Of a stretch of 64,000 nucleotides of DNA, positions 19,022 through 28,103 are shown piece after piece; the first letter of the stretch is position 1; the number at the start of each line of letters is the position of its first letter. The notes under the pieces were generated by a model. It was not told the DNA's origin. It did not search any database and saw only the letters and a list, made by a program, of their open reading frames with translations. Made by a program: the position numbers and the translations under genes. Origin of the DNA: an uncultured Duodenibacillus sp. (GTDB taxonomy: Bacteria > Pseudomonadota > Gammaproteobacteria > Burkholderiales > Burkholderiaceae_F); NCBI GenBank assembly GCA_944388865.1, contig CALXKM010000033.1:1-64000 (forward strand). The letters are read 5' to 3'.

Positions 19022-19897
19022 TTGTCCAGCACTTTTTTCGATCAGGTTGATTTTTTTGTGAATACTGCTTTATCGCCCTTGAGCGGCCGCGTGACGTTTG
19101 TTCTCGATGCGCCAAGCCATCCGGGCAACATCGGCTCGGCAGCTCGTGCCGTCAAAACGATGGGCTTTACCGATTTAAGAGTCGTGGCGCCAAAGGATGC
19201 CGGCTACAAAACGCATCCCGATGCGGTGGCTTTTTCCACTAGTTCCGTTGATGTGCTTGAGGCTTCGCGTTCTTTTGATACGCTTGCCGACGCGCTAGAA
19301 GACGTCTCGCTTGCCTTTGCAATGACGGGCTACAGTCGGGAGTTTGGGCCCCCGATGGAAACAATTCGCGACAGCGCTGCAAGGGCTGCTATGTGGCTTG
19401 AGACGCCCGAAAACAAAGACTTCAAGTGCGCTTTTGTTTTCGGCTGCGAGCGCTCGGGGCTCACCAATGAGGATGTTGAACGCTGTCAGTTTTGCTCGGC
19501 CATTCCGGCCAATCCGCAAAGCCAGAGTCTGAATCTGGCGCAGTCCGTTCAGATTGCCGCTTACGAAATGCATCTGGCGCTGCTGAGTGCCTCCCATGCC
19601 GATTCGCTTTATGCCTGGCAGGAGCGCTTTGCGCATGAGCCGGCGGCAGGCATCAAGGCAATCGAAGGCTTTTTTGAACACTGGCAGCAGGCGATGACGG
19701 CCTGCGGCGCACTCAACCCGAAAGAGCCTAAGAATTTAATGGAAATCAGCCGCAGACTTTTTGCCCGTGCAGGACTCACGCAGCCTGAAGTCGACATGCT
19801 GCGCGGCATCTGCGCGGCGATTATTTTGCCGCGCAGGCTGCGGGCGGGGACGAAAAAACCTCAGGCCAGCCCAAATGCGGCTGCGCAAAAAGATTAA
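19022..19897 (+). CDS. trmJ: tRNA (cytidine/uridine-2'-O-)-methyltransferase TrmJ
   Basis: SPOUT-class 2'-O-methyltransferase acting on position 32 of tRNA. The N-terminal SPOUT core is seen in VLDAPSHPGNIGSAARAVKTMGF near residues 27-50, with FGCERSGLTNEDV near 138-150 and NPQSQSLNLAQSVQIAAYE near 162-180. No upstream in-frame ATG exists; a stop lies at 19004, so TTG 19022 is the best start and gives 291 aa. A GTG about 12 codons later is an alternative. cysE follows, as in many Burkholderiales. Confidence 0.9.
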   Translation: MSSTFFDQVDFFVNTALSPLSGRVTFVLDAPSHPGNIGSAARAVKTMGFTDLRVVAPKDAGYKTHPDAVAFSTSSVDVLEASRSFDTLADALEDVSLAFAMTGYSREFGPPMETIRDSAARAAMWLETPENKDFKCAFVFGCERSGLTNEDVERCQFCSAIPANPQSQSLNLAQSVQIAAYEMHLALLSASHADSLYAWQERFAHEPAAGIKAIEGFFEHWQQAMTACGALNPKEPKNLMEISRRLFARAGLTQPEVDMLRGICAAIILPRRLRAGTKKPQASPNAAAQKD

Positions 19898-19922
19898 GCA
19901 TTGTCTGCTTTCTGGCTACAAT
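19894..19922 (+). promoter_or_regulatory. Probable cysE promoter
   Basis: TTAAGC at 19894-19899, a 17-base spacer and TACAAT at 19917-19922 form a reasonable sigma-70-type promoter about 105 bases before cysE. Confidence 0.45.
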
Positions 19923-20027
19923 GAAGCGATGTGCGGGCGGCGCTTCAATATAAAAGAAAGCACTCCCTGACAGAGAAAGATCCAAAAAACAAATCCAACC
20001 CACAGATACACAAAGAGGATTTCCGTC

Positions 20028-21191
20028 ATGTTTGAACGAATCAAGGAAGACATGCGCACCATTTTTGAACGCGATCCGGCCGCGCGGTCTCCCTGGCAGG
20101 TGCTCTTTAGCTACCCAGGACTGCATGCCTTGGCCATTCACCGCGCGGCGCACTGGTGCTGGATTCAGGGCTGGAGCGGATTTGCACGCTGGATCAGCCA
20201 TCTCGGACGCTTCTTGACGGGCATTGAGATTCATCCGGGCGCTCGCATCGGACGTCGCGTGTTCATCGATCACGGCATGGGCGTGGTGATTGGTGAAACG
20301 GCAGAGGTGGGAGACGACTGCACGATTTATCACGGTGTTACGTTGGGCGGCGTGGGGTTAGGCCGCGGCGTCAAGCGGCATCCAACGCTCGGACGCGGCG
20401 TCATTGTCGGCGCCGGCGCCAAGATCCTTGGCAGCTTTACGGTGGGCGACAATGCCCGCATCGGCAGCAATGCCGTCGTTGTCAAGCCCGTGCTGCCCAA
20501 TACGACCGTCGTGGGCGTGCCGGCTCGCGAAACAAAGGAAACAAGCCGACAGAAGACTCAGGCGCACACGCAATTTAGTTCCTACGGCCTCGTTGAGGGC
20601 GAAGACGATCCATATGTGCTTCGCATGCGCCAAATGGAAAAGCAGTTGAAGGAGCAGGCCAAGCTTATCGAAGAGCTCAAGCAGGCTGTTCTTGAATTTT
20701 CCGAGTCTAGGCAAAACAGAAAAAATAGGCAGGATAAGAAGCAGGAAGCCGCAGACGCAAAAGAGGCTCCTAAGTCAGAGCATCGATCTGCTGCCGTTCG
20801 TGCAAAACACAAAACTCACGCAGACGTAACTGCGCGCAGCATGGAAAATTCTGATAAAGCAGCCGAAAGTGCGGAAAGCGAAAAGTCTCATCAAGAGGAT
20901 TCGGTTGCTGCAACCGCTGACGCAAAGCAAGGTTCTGCTTTCAAACAGCTTTCAGACTCGCCGGAGATTGCGGAGTCTTCGCAAATAGAGACTTCGAAGG
21001 GTGATCTTGTGCAACCTGCTCAAAGGCATTCGCCCGAAAGCGAGTCCTCAAGCGTAGAACTTGACGTTGCAGTCGGGAACCGCGACTCGAACAAGACACA
21101 AAATTCTGAGCCGACCATTTCAGAGGCTGAAAACAAGGAGAAAGCGGCTCCAGACGAAAAGCCCTCGGATAAGGATGGTTCTGCATCCTGA
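20028..21191 (+). CDS. cysE: Serine O-acetyltransferase with long C-terminal tail
   Basis: Makes O-acetylserine for cysteine synthesis. The left-handed beta-helix with hexapeptide repeats is seen from about residue 65, including [19 protein letters not shown] and YHGVTLGG, ending at VVGVPARE near 168. A short coiled coil ([20 protein letters not shown], about 203-222) follows. The rest, to residue 387, is low-complexity, rich in Ser, Glu, Lys, Asp, Ala and Gln with no recognisable fold. Related enzymes are about 170-320 aa, so the tail is unusual. GAGG lies about 10 bases before the ATG. A bidirectional terminator follows. Confidence 0.95.
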   Translation: MFERIKEDMRTIFERDPAARSPWQVLFSYPGLHALAIHRAAHWCWIQGWSGFARWISHLGRFLTGIEIHPGARIGRRVFIDHGMGVVIGETAEVGDDCTIYHGVTLGGVGLGRGVKRHPTLGRGVIVGAGAKILGSFTVGDNARIGSNAVVVKPVLPNTTVVGVPARETKETSRQKTQAHTQFSSYGLVEGEDDPYVLRMRQMEKQLKEQAKLIEELKQAVLEFSESRQNRKNRQDKKQEAADAKEAPKSEHRSAAVRAKHKTHADVTARSMENSDKAAESAESEKSHQEDSVAATADAKQGSAFKQLSDSPEIAESSQIETSKGDLVQPAQRHSPESESSSVELDVAVGNRDSNKTQNSEPTISEAENKEKAAPDEKPSDKDGSAS

Positions 21192-21229
21192 CTCAACATA
21201 GGCCTCTGGGGCAAACAAAAATACAACCG

Positions 21230-21271
21230 AAAAAAGCACCGCTCAAGCAACAATGCCGGCGGTGCTTTTTT
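21230..21271. terminator. Bidirectional terminator between cysE and ilvE
   Basis: AAAAAAGCACCGC at 21230-21242 pairs perfectly with GCGGTGCTTTTTT at 21259-21271. Both strands show a GC stem followed by six T, serving convergent cysE and ilvE. Confidence 0.9.
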
Positions 21272-21324
21272 CTGCGCAGAAAGCCGCAGCTGACTGCGCA
21301 GAGTTCTGGGATAAGCTCAGCCAA

Positions 21325-22350
21325 CTAGCAGACCTTGACGATCCAGCCTTCGGGAGCTTCGATTTCGCAAGCCTGGATGCCCGTGAGGGTCTCGCGCAGC
21401 TTGCCCGAAATCTCACCCATCTTTTCCATGCCCGAGGGCAGGCTGATGACGCCGTCATGGGTGTGGATTTCGCCCACAGGGGCAAGAACGGCAGCCGTGC
21501 CGCACAGGGCGCATTCCTTGAAGTCTTTGACTTCTTCGAGCGCAACCGGGCGTTCAACAACCTTCAAACCGAGATAGTGTTCTGCAACGTACACCAGCGA
21601 GCGGCGGGTGATGGAGGGCAGAATCGAGGGAGACTGAGGCACCACAACCGTATTGTCCTTGTCGACGAAAATGATGTTCGTGCCGCCGGTTTCTTCCACA
21701 TAGGTGCGGCTGGCCGGATCGAGATAGAGGTTTTCGGCAAAGCCGCGGCGGTGCGCTTCCATCGTCGGATAAAGGCTCATGGCGTAGTTGAGGCCGGCCT
21801 TGACATGGCCCGTGCCGTGCGGAGCGGCGCGGTCATAGTCCGAAACGCAAATCTTCAGAGGCTTGACGGCACCCTTGAAGTAGGCGCCGACGGGCATCAC
21901 GAAGACGCGGAAAACGTAGCTCGGAGCAGGAGCAACGCCGATCTGCGGGCCCGAGCCGAACATCACCGGACGGATGTAAAGCGAGCAGCCCGTACCGTAG
22001 GGCGGAACCCAGGCAGCGTTGGCGCGCACCGTTTCAACGACGGCCTTGACGAACTTGTCTTCCGGATAGGCCGGCATTTCAAGGCGACGGGCGGTGCCGG
22101 CCATGCGGGCGGCGTTCATGTCGGGGCGGAAGGTCACGATGTGGCCGTCCTTGGTGGTGTAGGCCTTCAGACCCTCAAAGCAGCTCTGCGAGTAGTGAAA
22201 TACGCAGGCCGATTCCAAAAGATGCAGTTCGGGGTCGGTTACCAGAGCGCCCTCGTCCCATGCGCCGTCGTTCCAGTTCGACTGCCAGCGATAGTCAGTC
22301 GGCGTGTAGCCAAAGCCCAGTTTTTCCCATTCAATGTTTTTCTTTTCCAT
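21325..22350 (-). CDS. ilvE: Branched-chain amino acid aminotransferase
   Basis: PLP-dependent fold-type IV transaminase for the last step of Leu, Ile and Val synthesis and for their breakdown. The 341-aa length and N terminus match the longer BCAT subgroup. CFEGLKAY near residue 57 is conserved, HVKAGLNYAMS near 190 contains the PLP lysine, and EETGGTNIIFVDKD near 218 is diagnostic. The start ATG lies at 22350. No ilv or leu genes adjoin; an aminotransferase gene lies upstream on the same strand after a 399-base structured gap, so an independent leader or promoter is likely. Confidence 0.95.
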   Translation of the reverse strand: MEKKNIEWEKLGFGYTPTDYRWQSNWNDGAWDEGALVTDPELHLLESACVFHYSQSCFEGLKAYTTKDGHIVTFRPDMNAARMAGTARRLEMPAYPEDKFVKAVVETVRANAAWVPPYGTGCSLYIRPVMFGSGPQIGVAPAPSYVFRVFVMPVGAYFKGAVKPLKICVSDYDRAAPHGTGHVKAGLNYAMSLYPTMEAHRRGFAENLYLDPASRTYVEETGGTNIIFVDKDNTVVVPQSPSILPSITRRSLVYVAEHYLGLKVVERPVALEEVKDFKECALCGTAAVLAPVGEIHTHDGVISLPSGMEKMGEISGKLRETLTGIQACEIEAPEGWIVKVC

Positions 22351-22749
22351 TTTGTAGTGCTCCGAAAATCCGTTTGTCCGCTTGATGAGCGGGCGGAAGT
22401 CGTCGATTCGACCGCAGAGGCCGGATCAGTTAAAAAATCCCGAGTTTGAAAGTCCTAAGGCTTTCAGTCGTTCGTCCTTCATCAAGAGTCCCTAGCGTCC
22501 CTAGCAGAGGGCTTCAAGCGAGGCCGCGCGCACCGGACTGCAGATGGTAACCGATGGCCTCAGTGCCGGCGCGGCCAGCTGGGTTGCGCCGACAAATCGT
22601 GCTTCTTGGTAAGAAGCGTGGGGTTATGTCGGCAGCCGGCAAGAACGTCAACTCCGAAAATGATACCTCCGGATGCGAAAAAAGTGCGCAAAGCTCGTAC
22701 AACGGCAAGCCGAGGCCTTGATCCAAAGCGAATCCGTTAACACAATCGG
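22351..22749 (-). other. Structured region upstream of ilvE, no firm gene
   Basis: No recognised gene lies here. GCCGACA at 22588-22594 pairs with TGTCGGC at 22627-22633, enclosing GCTTCTT/AAGAAGC at 22601-22607 and 22611-22617. A 9-base tandem repeat GTCCCTAGC occurs at 22488-22496 and 22497-22505. An 18-codon minus-strand reading frame at 22426-22482 starts with ATG about 8 bases after AGGGA and could be a leader peptide. A 70-codon frame at 22514-22726 resembles nothing I know. A 5' leader or small RNA is possible. Confidence 0.45.
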
Positions 22750-23943
22750 CTACAGGTGCCGTTTGATGAGCTCGGCCAGTGTTTTGATGCCTAGATCAAT
22801 ACGCTCTTCGGGCACCGTGACGAAGGACATGCGCATGTGTCGATGATCGTCGCCAAACGCATAGCAGGCCTCGCCCGGCACGTAGGAGACCTTGGCTGCG
22901 ACGGCTTCGCTCATCATGGCTGTCGTGTCGATGGACTCGGGCAACGTCACCCAGATGAACATGCCGCCTTCGACTTTGGTCCAGGAAATTCCGCTGTCCT
23001 TGGGCATGTACTTTTCCAGACATTCAAGCATGCAGGTACCGCGCTCACGATAGATTTTGCGCACCCGCGGCAAGTGTTCTTCAATTTGTCCAGATTTGAG
23101 CAATTGCGCGGCTACAAGCTGCGTGAGGGTCGGCGTGTGCATGTCAACGGACTGCTTTAGTTCGGCAATGGCGTCAAGAAGCGCAGGATTGCCGCAGATG
23201 TAGCCCAAACGCATGCCCGGCGAGAGAATTTTTGAAAGCGTGCCCAGACGCAGCGTATTGTCAGGCTTTAATGATCGAATCGTCTGCGGTGGCTTTTTTT
23301 CATACCACAGTTCTCCGTAGGGGTCGTCTTCAATGATCCAAAGCCCGAGTTCGTCGGCTTTTTCAATGAGCCTTTTGCGGCGCTCGAGCGATATCGTCAG
23401 CCCAGTTGGGTTGTTGAAAGTCGGCATGATATAGGCAAATTTGGCTCCGCGGCAGGCTTCGGTCATGGCCTCGGGATTGAGCCCCTCGTCATCGCTTGGC
23501 AAAAACTCAAATGTCGGCCGACACAGTTTGAAAGCGCCGAGTGCTCCGAGATAAGAGGGGTTTTCGACAAGCACTCGGTCACCCGGATCGACAAAAACGC
23601 GTGCGACTAGATCAAGCGCCTGCTGCGAGCCTGTGACGATCTGCACTTCCTCAGGACGCGTGGGCGTACCGCGCGAAGTTTCAAATTCGGCAACGGCCTC
23701 GCGCAGTTCAGGCTCTCCTTCTGTGACGGAGTATTGCAATGCACGGCGGCCTTCTTTTTTTAAAACCTCCTGCGCGGCCTGCGCTACGGCTTGGACCGGG
23801 AAGCCATCCGGGCTAGGAAGTCCGACGGCAAAGCTAATAATGTCGGCATCGGCCGAAAGCGTCAGCAGTTTCTTCAAAACAGAGCCGGAAGGCCCTGAGG
23901 CAACGGTGCTCAGCGGAATTTGGGAAAGTTCGCAATAAGTCAT
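22750..23943 (-). CDS. PLP-dependent class I/II aminotransferase (2-aminoadipate transaminase-like)
   Basis: Fold-type I transaminase resembling the LysN/MocR-aminotransferase branch but lacking the MocR DNA-binding domain. Family features are AVGLPSPDGFP near residue 35, GEPELREAVAEF near 75, IVTGSQQALDLVARVF near 97, PTFNNPTG near 173, and LGTLSKILSPGMRLGYI near 235, where the SK lysine binds PLP. The ATG at 23943 gives 397 aa; the frame remains open far upstream through putP but that is not conserved. The start lacks a Shine-Dalgarno and follows a pyrimidine-rich tract. The true amino donor is unknown; broad specificity for aromatic or branched substrates is common. Confidence 0.88.
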   Translation of the reverse strand: MTYCELSQIPLSTVASGPSGSVLKKLLTLSADADIISFAVGLPSPDGFPVQAVAQAAQEVLKKEGRRALQYSVTEGEPELREAVAEFETSRGTPTRPEEVQIVTGSQQALDLVARVFVDPGDRVLVENPSYLGALGAFKLCRPTFEFLPSDDEGLNPEAMTEACRGAKFAYIMPTFNNPTGLTISLERRKRLIEKADELGLWIIEDDPYGELWYEKKPPQTIRSLKPDNTLRLGTLSKILSPGMRLGYICGNPALLDAIAELKQSVDMHTPTLTQLVAAQLLKSGQIEEHLPRVRKIYRERGTCMLECLEKYMPKDSGISWTKVEGGMFIWVTLPESIDTTAMMSEAVAAKVSYVPGEACYAFGDDHRHMRMSFVTVPEERIDLGIKTLAELIKRHL

Positions 23944-23971
23944 GACAGAAAAAGGAAATCTCGAAAACTCA

Positions 23972-24011
23972 AACCAAAAAACAAAGGCCCGGATGCTGCA
24001 GCACCCGGGCC
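23972..24011 (-). terminator. Intrinsic terminator after putP
   Basis: GGCCCGG at 23986-23992 pairs with CCGGGCC at 24005-24011, with an inner TGC/GCA pair, and is followed on the minus strand by TTTG then TTTTTT. It lies 25 bases past the putP stop. Confidence 0.78.
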
Positions 24012-24035
24012 GAAAAGCTGATAGTGCCGGGTGCC

Positions 24036-25517
24036 TTAGCGTGCCCGCACTGCTGCGACGACTTCGTCGAAAGTCCTGCACATTTCTTCGTCGGGCGCCT
24101 TGGTCATCAGACTTGCAATGACAATGGCGGCAATGCCCAGCACAAAACCGGGAACGATTTCGTAGAGCCCGAACCAGCCGAACTGGTGCCAGATGAGCAC
24201 GGTTGCCGCGCCGGTGATCATGCCCGCAAGCGCCCCCTGACGGTTCATGCGCTTCCACCACAGTCCCATGATGATGACCGGACCGAAGGCTGCGCCAAAT
24301 CCTGCCCATGCGTAGCTCACAAGCGACAAAACGAGGCTTTCGGGGTCCATGGCCATAATGATCGAAACAAGCGATACGGCAAGCACCATGGAGCGGCCAA
24401 ACCACAGCAGTTCTTTTTGACTCGCATGAGGCCGCACGAAGCTGCGATAGAAGTCTTCCGTCAGAGTCGAAGAGCACACCAGCAGCTGGCAGGAGAGCGT
24501 TGACATGACGGCCGCCAGAATGGCCGACATCAAAATGCCGCCGATCCAGGGATTAAACAGCAGCTGCGAGAGCACAATGAAGACGCGTTCATGATTTTGC
24601 GTGACCAACGTGGCCTGGTCGGGGTGCGCCGAGAAGTAGGCTGCGCCGAAAAAGCCAACGCTGACGGCGCCACCCAGACAAAAGAGCATCCAGAGAATGG
24701 AAATGCGGCAGGCATTGGGAATGACTTTGATCGACTTGGCGGCCATGAAGCGCACCAGAATATGAGGCTGTCCGAAATAGCCCAGTCCCCACGCTACAAG
24801 ACTCAGAATGCCGATGAAAGTCTGGTGCGTGACCATGCGAACCATGTCGGGATTGATGGCGGCTACCTGCTCGACCGTGGCAGAAAAGCCTCCCAGTTCG
24901 CTCATGACCACAATGGGCGTGACGACAAGCGCCACGCACATCAGGCTTGCTTGTATCGTGTCGGTCCAGCTTACTGCAAGAAAACCGCCGATGTAGACAT
25001 AGATGATGGTCGCTGCGGCGCCGATCCAAATGGCCGTGCCGTAGTCCATGTTGAAGGTGTTTTCAAAAAGGCGGGCACTGGCGACGATGCCGCTGGCGCA
25101 GTAGATGGTAAAGAAGATCAAAATGACGACGGCGGCGATGATGCGCAGCAGCTTAGTGTCGTCCTTGAAGCGGTGCGTAAAGAAGTCGGGCAGCGTGAGC
25201 GCATTGTGCGAGACTTCAGTGTAGACGCGCAGACGGCCGGCAACAAGCTTCCAGTTGAAGTATGTGCCGATGGTCAGGCCAATGGCAATCCAGCTCTCGG
25301 AAATGCCTGAGAGAAACACTGCGCCCGGAAGCCCCATCAGCAGCCATCCGCTCATGTCGGAGGCGCCTACCGAGAGCGCCGTCACGATGCTGCCGAGCGA
25401 GCGGCCGCCCAGAATGTAGTCGTTGAAGTTTCGTGTGTAGCGCCAGGCGAAAAAGCCGAGCGCAATCATAAGTAGCAGATAGCCGCAGAATGTAACGGCA
25501 GTGGGATTGCTGAACAT
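24036..25517 (-). CDS. putP: Sodium/proline symporter
   Basis: Sodium-coupled solute symporter of the SSS family, most like PutP, importing proline at the inner membrane. The 493-aa protein has about 13 hydrophobic segments. The N-terminal DYILGGRSLGSIVTALSVGASDMSGWLLMG region near residues 32-60 and the Na-site-rich GFGAAFGP near 424 are typical. ATG 25517 is the likely start. No putA or regulator adjoins. It has its own terminator. Proline is inferred from similarity to PutP. Confidence 0.92.
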   Translation of the reverse strand: MFSNPTAVTFCGYLLLMIALGFFAWRYTRNFNDYILGGRSLGSIVTALSVGASDMSGWLLMGLPGAVFLSGISESWIAIGLTIGTYFNWKLVAGRLRVYTEVSHNALTLPDFFTHRFKDDTKLLRIIAAVVILIFFTIYCASGIVASARLFENTFNMDYGTAIWIGAAATIIYVYIGGFLAVSWTDTIQASLMCVALVVTPIVVMSELGGFSATVEQVAAINPDMVRMVTHQTFIGILSLVAWGLGYFGQPHILVRFMAAKSIKVIPNACRISILWMLFCLGGAVSVGFFGAAYFSAHPDQATLVTQNHERVFIVLSQLLFNPWIGGILMSAILAAVMSTLSCQLLVCSSTLTEDFYRSFVRPHASQKELLWFGRSMVLAVSLVSIIMAMDPESLVLSLVSYAWAGFGAAFGPVIIMGLWWKRMNRQGALAGMITGAATVLIWHQFGWFGLYEIVPGFVLGIAAIVIASLMTKAPDEEMCRTFDEVVAAVRAR

Positions 25518-25815
25518 CTTTTGTATTTTTGCTTCAAGGGGCGCCGAGGGGCGCAGGCCTGTTTTGTGTTTATGCGGGTGTCGGTGCGGTTTTTTTTTAA
25601 GAAATACCGCAGGAAATTCTAACGCACCTTTTCGAAGGCCTATTTACCTAGGTTTTTGCCTAGGTTTTTGACCTTAGAAAACGCATTTGTCTACGGCTTG
25701 TTTGCCAAAGCAGTGATAAAGCGTGTACGCTGACACATCTCGGGACGTTTTCTCTAAGAGACTTTTTGAGGGAAAACGTGTGCGCGAAAAAAGAAAACCA
25801 AAGGGAAGTTTCGGT
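25518..25815. other. Divergent intergenic region putP / symporter
   Basis: About 300 bases with no supported gene. It contains long T and A tracts on the putP side and a tandem 12-mer (see separate entry). It must hold the divergent promoters, but I cannot assign clear -35/-10 pairs. Confidence 0.5.
25647..25670. repeat. Perfect tandem 12-mer, possible operator
   Basis: CCTAGGTTTTTG occurs twice head to tail at 25647-25658 and 25659-25670, each with the palindrome CCTAGG. It lies between divergently transcribed transporter genes. Confidence 0.7.
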
Positions 25816-27096
25816 ATGGCGGATAAAAATTCTTCTTCCATCGTCAAGCGACCGGCGATGACTCCTGAGCAAAAGCGCGAGCAGATCATTCTTGCGTTCT
25901 GCTACCTCGTTGCCATTGTGCTGGGTCTTGTCAACGGCTTTTGGGGATCGGAATTCTGGCAGACGATGGGAGAGTTCATCTCCAACATCTTCATTCGTCT
26001 CTTTAGGTTTATAGCCATCCCCATCATCGCGGTGTCGATTATCTCAACGCTTGCCACGATCAGCCGGTCTGCCGAATCGGGCAAAATTTTCAAGCACACG
26101 ATTTTTTATACGCTGCTGACGACAATTCTCGCGGCAAGTCTTGCGGCAGTTCTTTTTGAAGTCTTCGCTCCTGCCAATGTCTCAATGAGCGGCCAGCAGG
26201 TGCAGACCGATGCTTTGAACAACATCAAGGGACACAGCTACTTTGAGTACGTTGAATCGGTGATTCCCGACAATGTCATTGCGCCGTTTCTCTCGGCTAA
26301 TGTGCTCTCGGTGTTGTTGATTGCCGCGGCTGTGGGCATTGCAATTGCCAAGCTGCCGCTTGGTAGCAAGCAGCAGGACTTGCTCATTACGTTCTTTTCA
26401 GGCATCCAGTCGGTGCTCTTTACGATCGTCACCTGGATCATCAAGATTCTGCCCATCGGCATTTTCGGCTTTTTCACCGTGCTTGCCATGCAGATGGCCA
26501 GCGGCGTCGCTCTAGGCGGCTTGGGCGTGTACCTGACAACCGTGCTCACGGCCAATTTCGTTCAGATGCTCGTGATTCTGCCGGCTGTGCTTCTCATTCG
26601 CGGCATCAATCCGCTGCGCGTAGCCAAGGGCATGCTGCCGGCGCTTACCGTGGCCTTCTTCTCGAAGTCTTCGGCCGGCACGCTGCCGGTGACGATGTCT
26701 TGCGCCGAGAATAATTTGGGCGTCAAGCACCCCGTTTCGCGCTTTGTTCTGCCGATCTGTACCACGATCAACATGAATGGGTGCGCTGCCTTCATTCTGA
26801 TCACTGTGGTCTATCTGATGCAAAACGCGGGCGCCGACATTACTTTGGGCACGCTTTTGCTTTGGATTGTGATTTCGACCATCGCCGCCATCGGCAACGC
26901 AGGCGTTCCCATGGGGTGCTTCTTCCTGTCGGCAAGCCTTTTGGCCAGCATGAACGTGCCGATTTTGCTCATGGGCGTGATTTTGCCTTTTTATGCGGTG
27001 ATCGATGCCATTGAAACGACGCTCAATGTTTGGAGCGACAGCAATGTGGCCGTGCTCGTCAATCGCGATATTTACGGCAAAGACGGCAGTGCTTAG
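25816..27096 (+). CDS. Dicarboxylate/amino acid:cation symporter (DAACS family)
   Basis: Membrane symporter of the GltP/DctA/SstT superfamily, importing dicarboxylates or acidic/neutral amino acids with Na+ or H+. Family signatures are FFSKSSAGTLPV near residue 280 (the serine-rich re-entrant loop), TINMNGCAAF near 316, and NAGVPMGC near 358, with DAIETTLNVWSDSNVAVLVN near the C terminus. ATG 25816 has AAGGGA about 9 bases upstream and gives 426 aa; the frame is open to 25723 but that start is poorer. It is monocistronic, ending at a bidirectional terminator. The substrate cannot be fixed from sequence. Confidence 0.9.
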   Translation: MADKNSSSIVKRPAMTPEQKREQIILAFCYLVAIVLGLVNGFWGSEFWQTMGEFISNIFIRLFRFIAIPIIAVSIISTLATISRSAESGKIFKHTIFYTLLTTILAASLAAVLFEVFAPANVSMSGQQVQTDALNNIKGHSYFEYVESVIPDNVIAPFLSANVLSVLLIAAAVGIAIAKLPLGSKQQDLLITFFSGIQSVLFTIVTWIIKILPIGIFGFFTVLAMQMASGVALGGLGVYLTTVLTANFVQMLVILPAVLLIRGINPLRVAKGMLPALTVAFFSKSSAGTLPVTMSCAENNLGVKHPVSRFVLPICTTINMNGCAAFILITVVYLMQNAGADITLGTLLLWIVISTIAAIGNAGVPMGCFFLSASLLASMNVPILLMGVILPFYAVIDAIETTLNVWSDSNVAVLVNRDIYGKDGSA

Positions 27097-27113
27097 GAAA
27101 TAGAAGAAAACGC

Positions 27114-27160
27114 ACAAAAAAACGGATGCCGCACTTTTTGATGCAGGCATCCGTTTTTTT
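27114..27160. terminator. Bidirectional terminator between symporter and cupin genes
   Basis: AACGGATGCC at 27121-27130 pairs with GGCATCCGTT at 27146-27155, flanked by A and T runs on the two sides. It serves convergent genes. Confidence 0.88.
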
Positions 27161-27176
27161 CGGGCAAAAGGCGCGC

Positions 27177-27557
27177 TTAATGCCAAGGCGCTTTGTCTTC
27201 GCACATCACGCCGTCGCCCATCGTGAAGCCTTCAAGGCTGCCCGCCTTCGTTTGAATGCAGATGAAGGCAATGCCCGAGTCGGCCAGTGCGCGGATGGCG
27301 CGGTGACCGGCCGGACGAACGACGAACCAGTCTCCGGCGGCGATTTTGTGCACTTTGCCGTCAATGTAGATTTCGCCAGCACCTTCAAGCACGCCGTAGA
27401 GTTCTTCGTTGACCTTGTGCGCATGCACGAAGGGAACGGCGGCGCCCGCCGGCAGGCGGTTGATGCTTACTTCGCAGCCTGTGAGCTGCAAAGCGTCGTG
27501 CAGCTCAAAGCGGGCGGCATCAGCGGGGGCTGCGATTTTTTGGAAGGTTTCAGTCAT
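27177..27557 (-). CDS. Small cupin-domain protein
   Basis: Single-domain cupin of 126 aa. The first cupin motif is seen as HAHKVNEELY near residues 41-50 (two His and a Glu as metal ligands) and the second as GDWFVVRPAGHRAI near 75-88, with the last metal-binding His. ATG 27557 has AAGGAG about 8 bases upstream. It follows a MarR-family gene by 56 bases on the same strand and is probably its operon partner and target. Small cupins range from sensors to isomerases and dioxygenases, so no reaction is assigned. Confidence 0.85.
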   Translation of the reverse strand: MTETFQKIAAPADAARFELHDALQLTGCEVSINRLPAGAAVPFVHAHKVNEELYGVLEGAGEIYIDGKVHKIAAGDWFVVRPAGHRAIRALADSGIAFICIQTKAGSLEGFTMGDGVMCEDKAPWH

Positions 27558-27613
27558 TTTCTTCTCCTTAAGATAAAGCAGGCTTGATTGATTTGTCTGC
27601 ACATCAAAAAAAT

Positions 27614-28060
27614 TTATCGATCAAGAGAGTTGATCAATTCCGCAAGTGCATCCTGAAGCTCCTGTGCTTTTTCTTTTCCGAGCGCATCAACGAAGATGGC
27701 GTCCATCGCGCTCGAAATGTTCTCGAACACTGGTTTTAGTGCACGTCCTTTTGCCGTGAGTTTGATCAAGCAGGATCGGGCATCGGCCGAATTGCTGCAG
27801 CGCTCGGCATAGCCGCATTTGACAAGTTTGTCGACCAAAACTGTTGTTGTTGCTTTTGTGCGTGCGCTGTGCCGAGCTAGTTCGCTCATGGTGGCGCAGC
27901 CGTGCTCAAACAGCACGACAAGTACGTCGCCGTGCGCGGGTACGATGTCTTCGATGCCTGATTGCTGCATGCGCTCTTCAATGAACTTGCGCAAAAGAAA
28001 GGCAGTTCGTGCGCTGCGGCTTGCAATGCAATAGTGTCTTGAATCCGAGATTTGCGTCAT
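27614..28060 (-). CDS. MarR-family transcriptional regulator
   Basis: Winged helix-turn-helix repressor-type protein, 148 aa, expected to be dimeric and to release DNA when it binds a phenolic or other small ligand. The recognition region is in ATMSELARHSARTKATTTVLVDKLVKCGYAERC near residues 56-88, followed by the wing SADARSCLIKLTAKG. It precedes the cupin gene. A perfect 22-bp palindrome 43 bases upstream of its start is a likely operator, suggesting autoregulation of the marR-cupin unit. Confidence 0.9.
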   Translation of the reverse strand: MTQISDSRHYCIASRSARTAFLLRKFIEERMQQSGIEDIVPAHGDVLVVLFEHGCATMSELARHSARTKATTTVLVDKLVKCGYAERCSNSADARSCLIKLTAKGRALKPVFENISSAMDAIFVDALGKEKAQELQDALAELINSLDR

Positions 28061-28103
28061 GATTGGTTGATGGGAAAAGCTAAAAGCGTTTCGTTGATTG
28101 CAT

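Noticed and set aside
22514..22726. 70-codon minus-strand frame between the aminotransferase and ilvE as a gene
   Set aside because: It starts with TTG, has no ribosome-binding site and resembles no family; better treated as part of a structured non-coding region.
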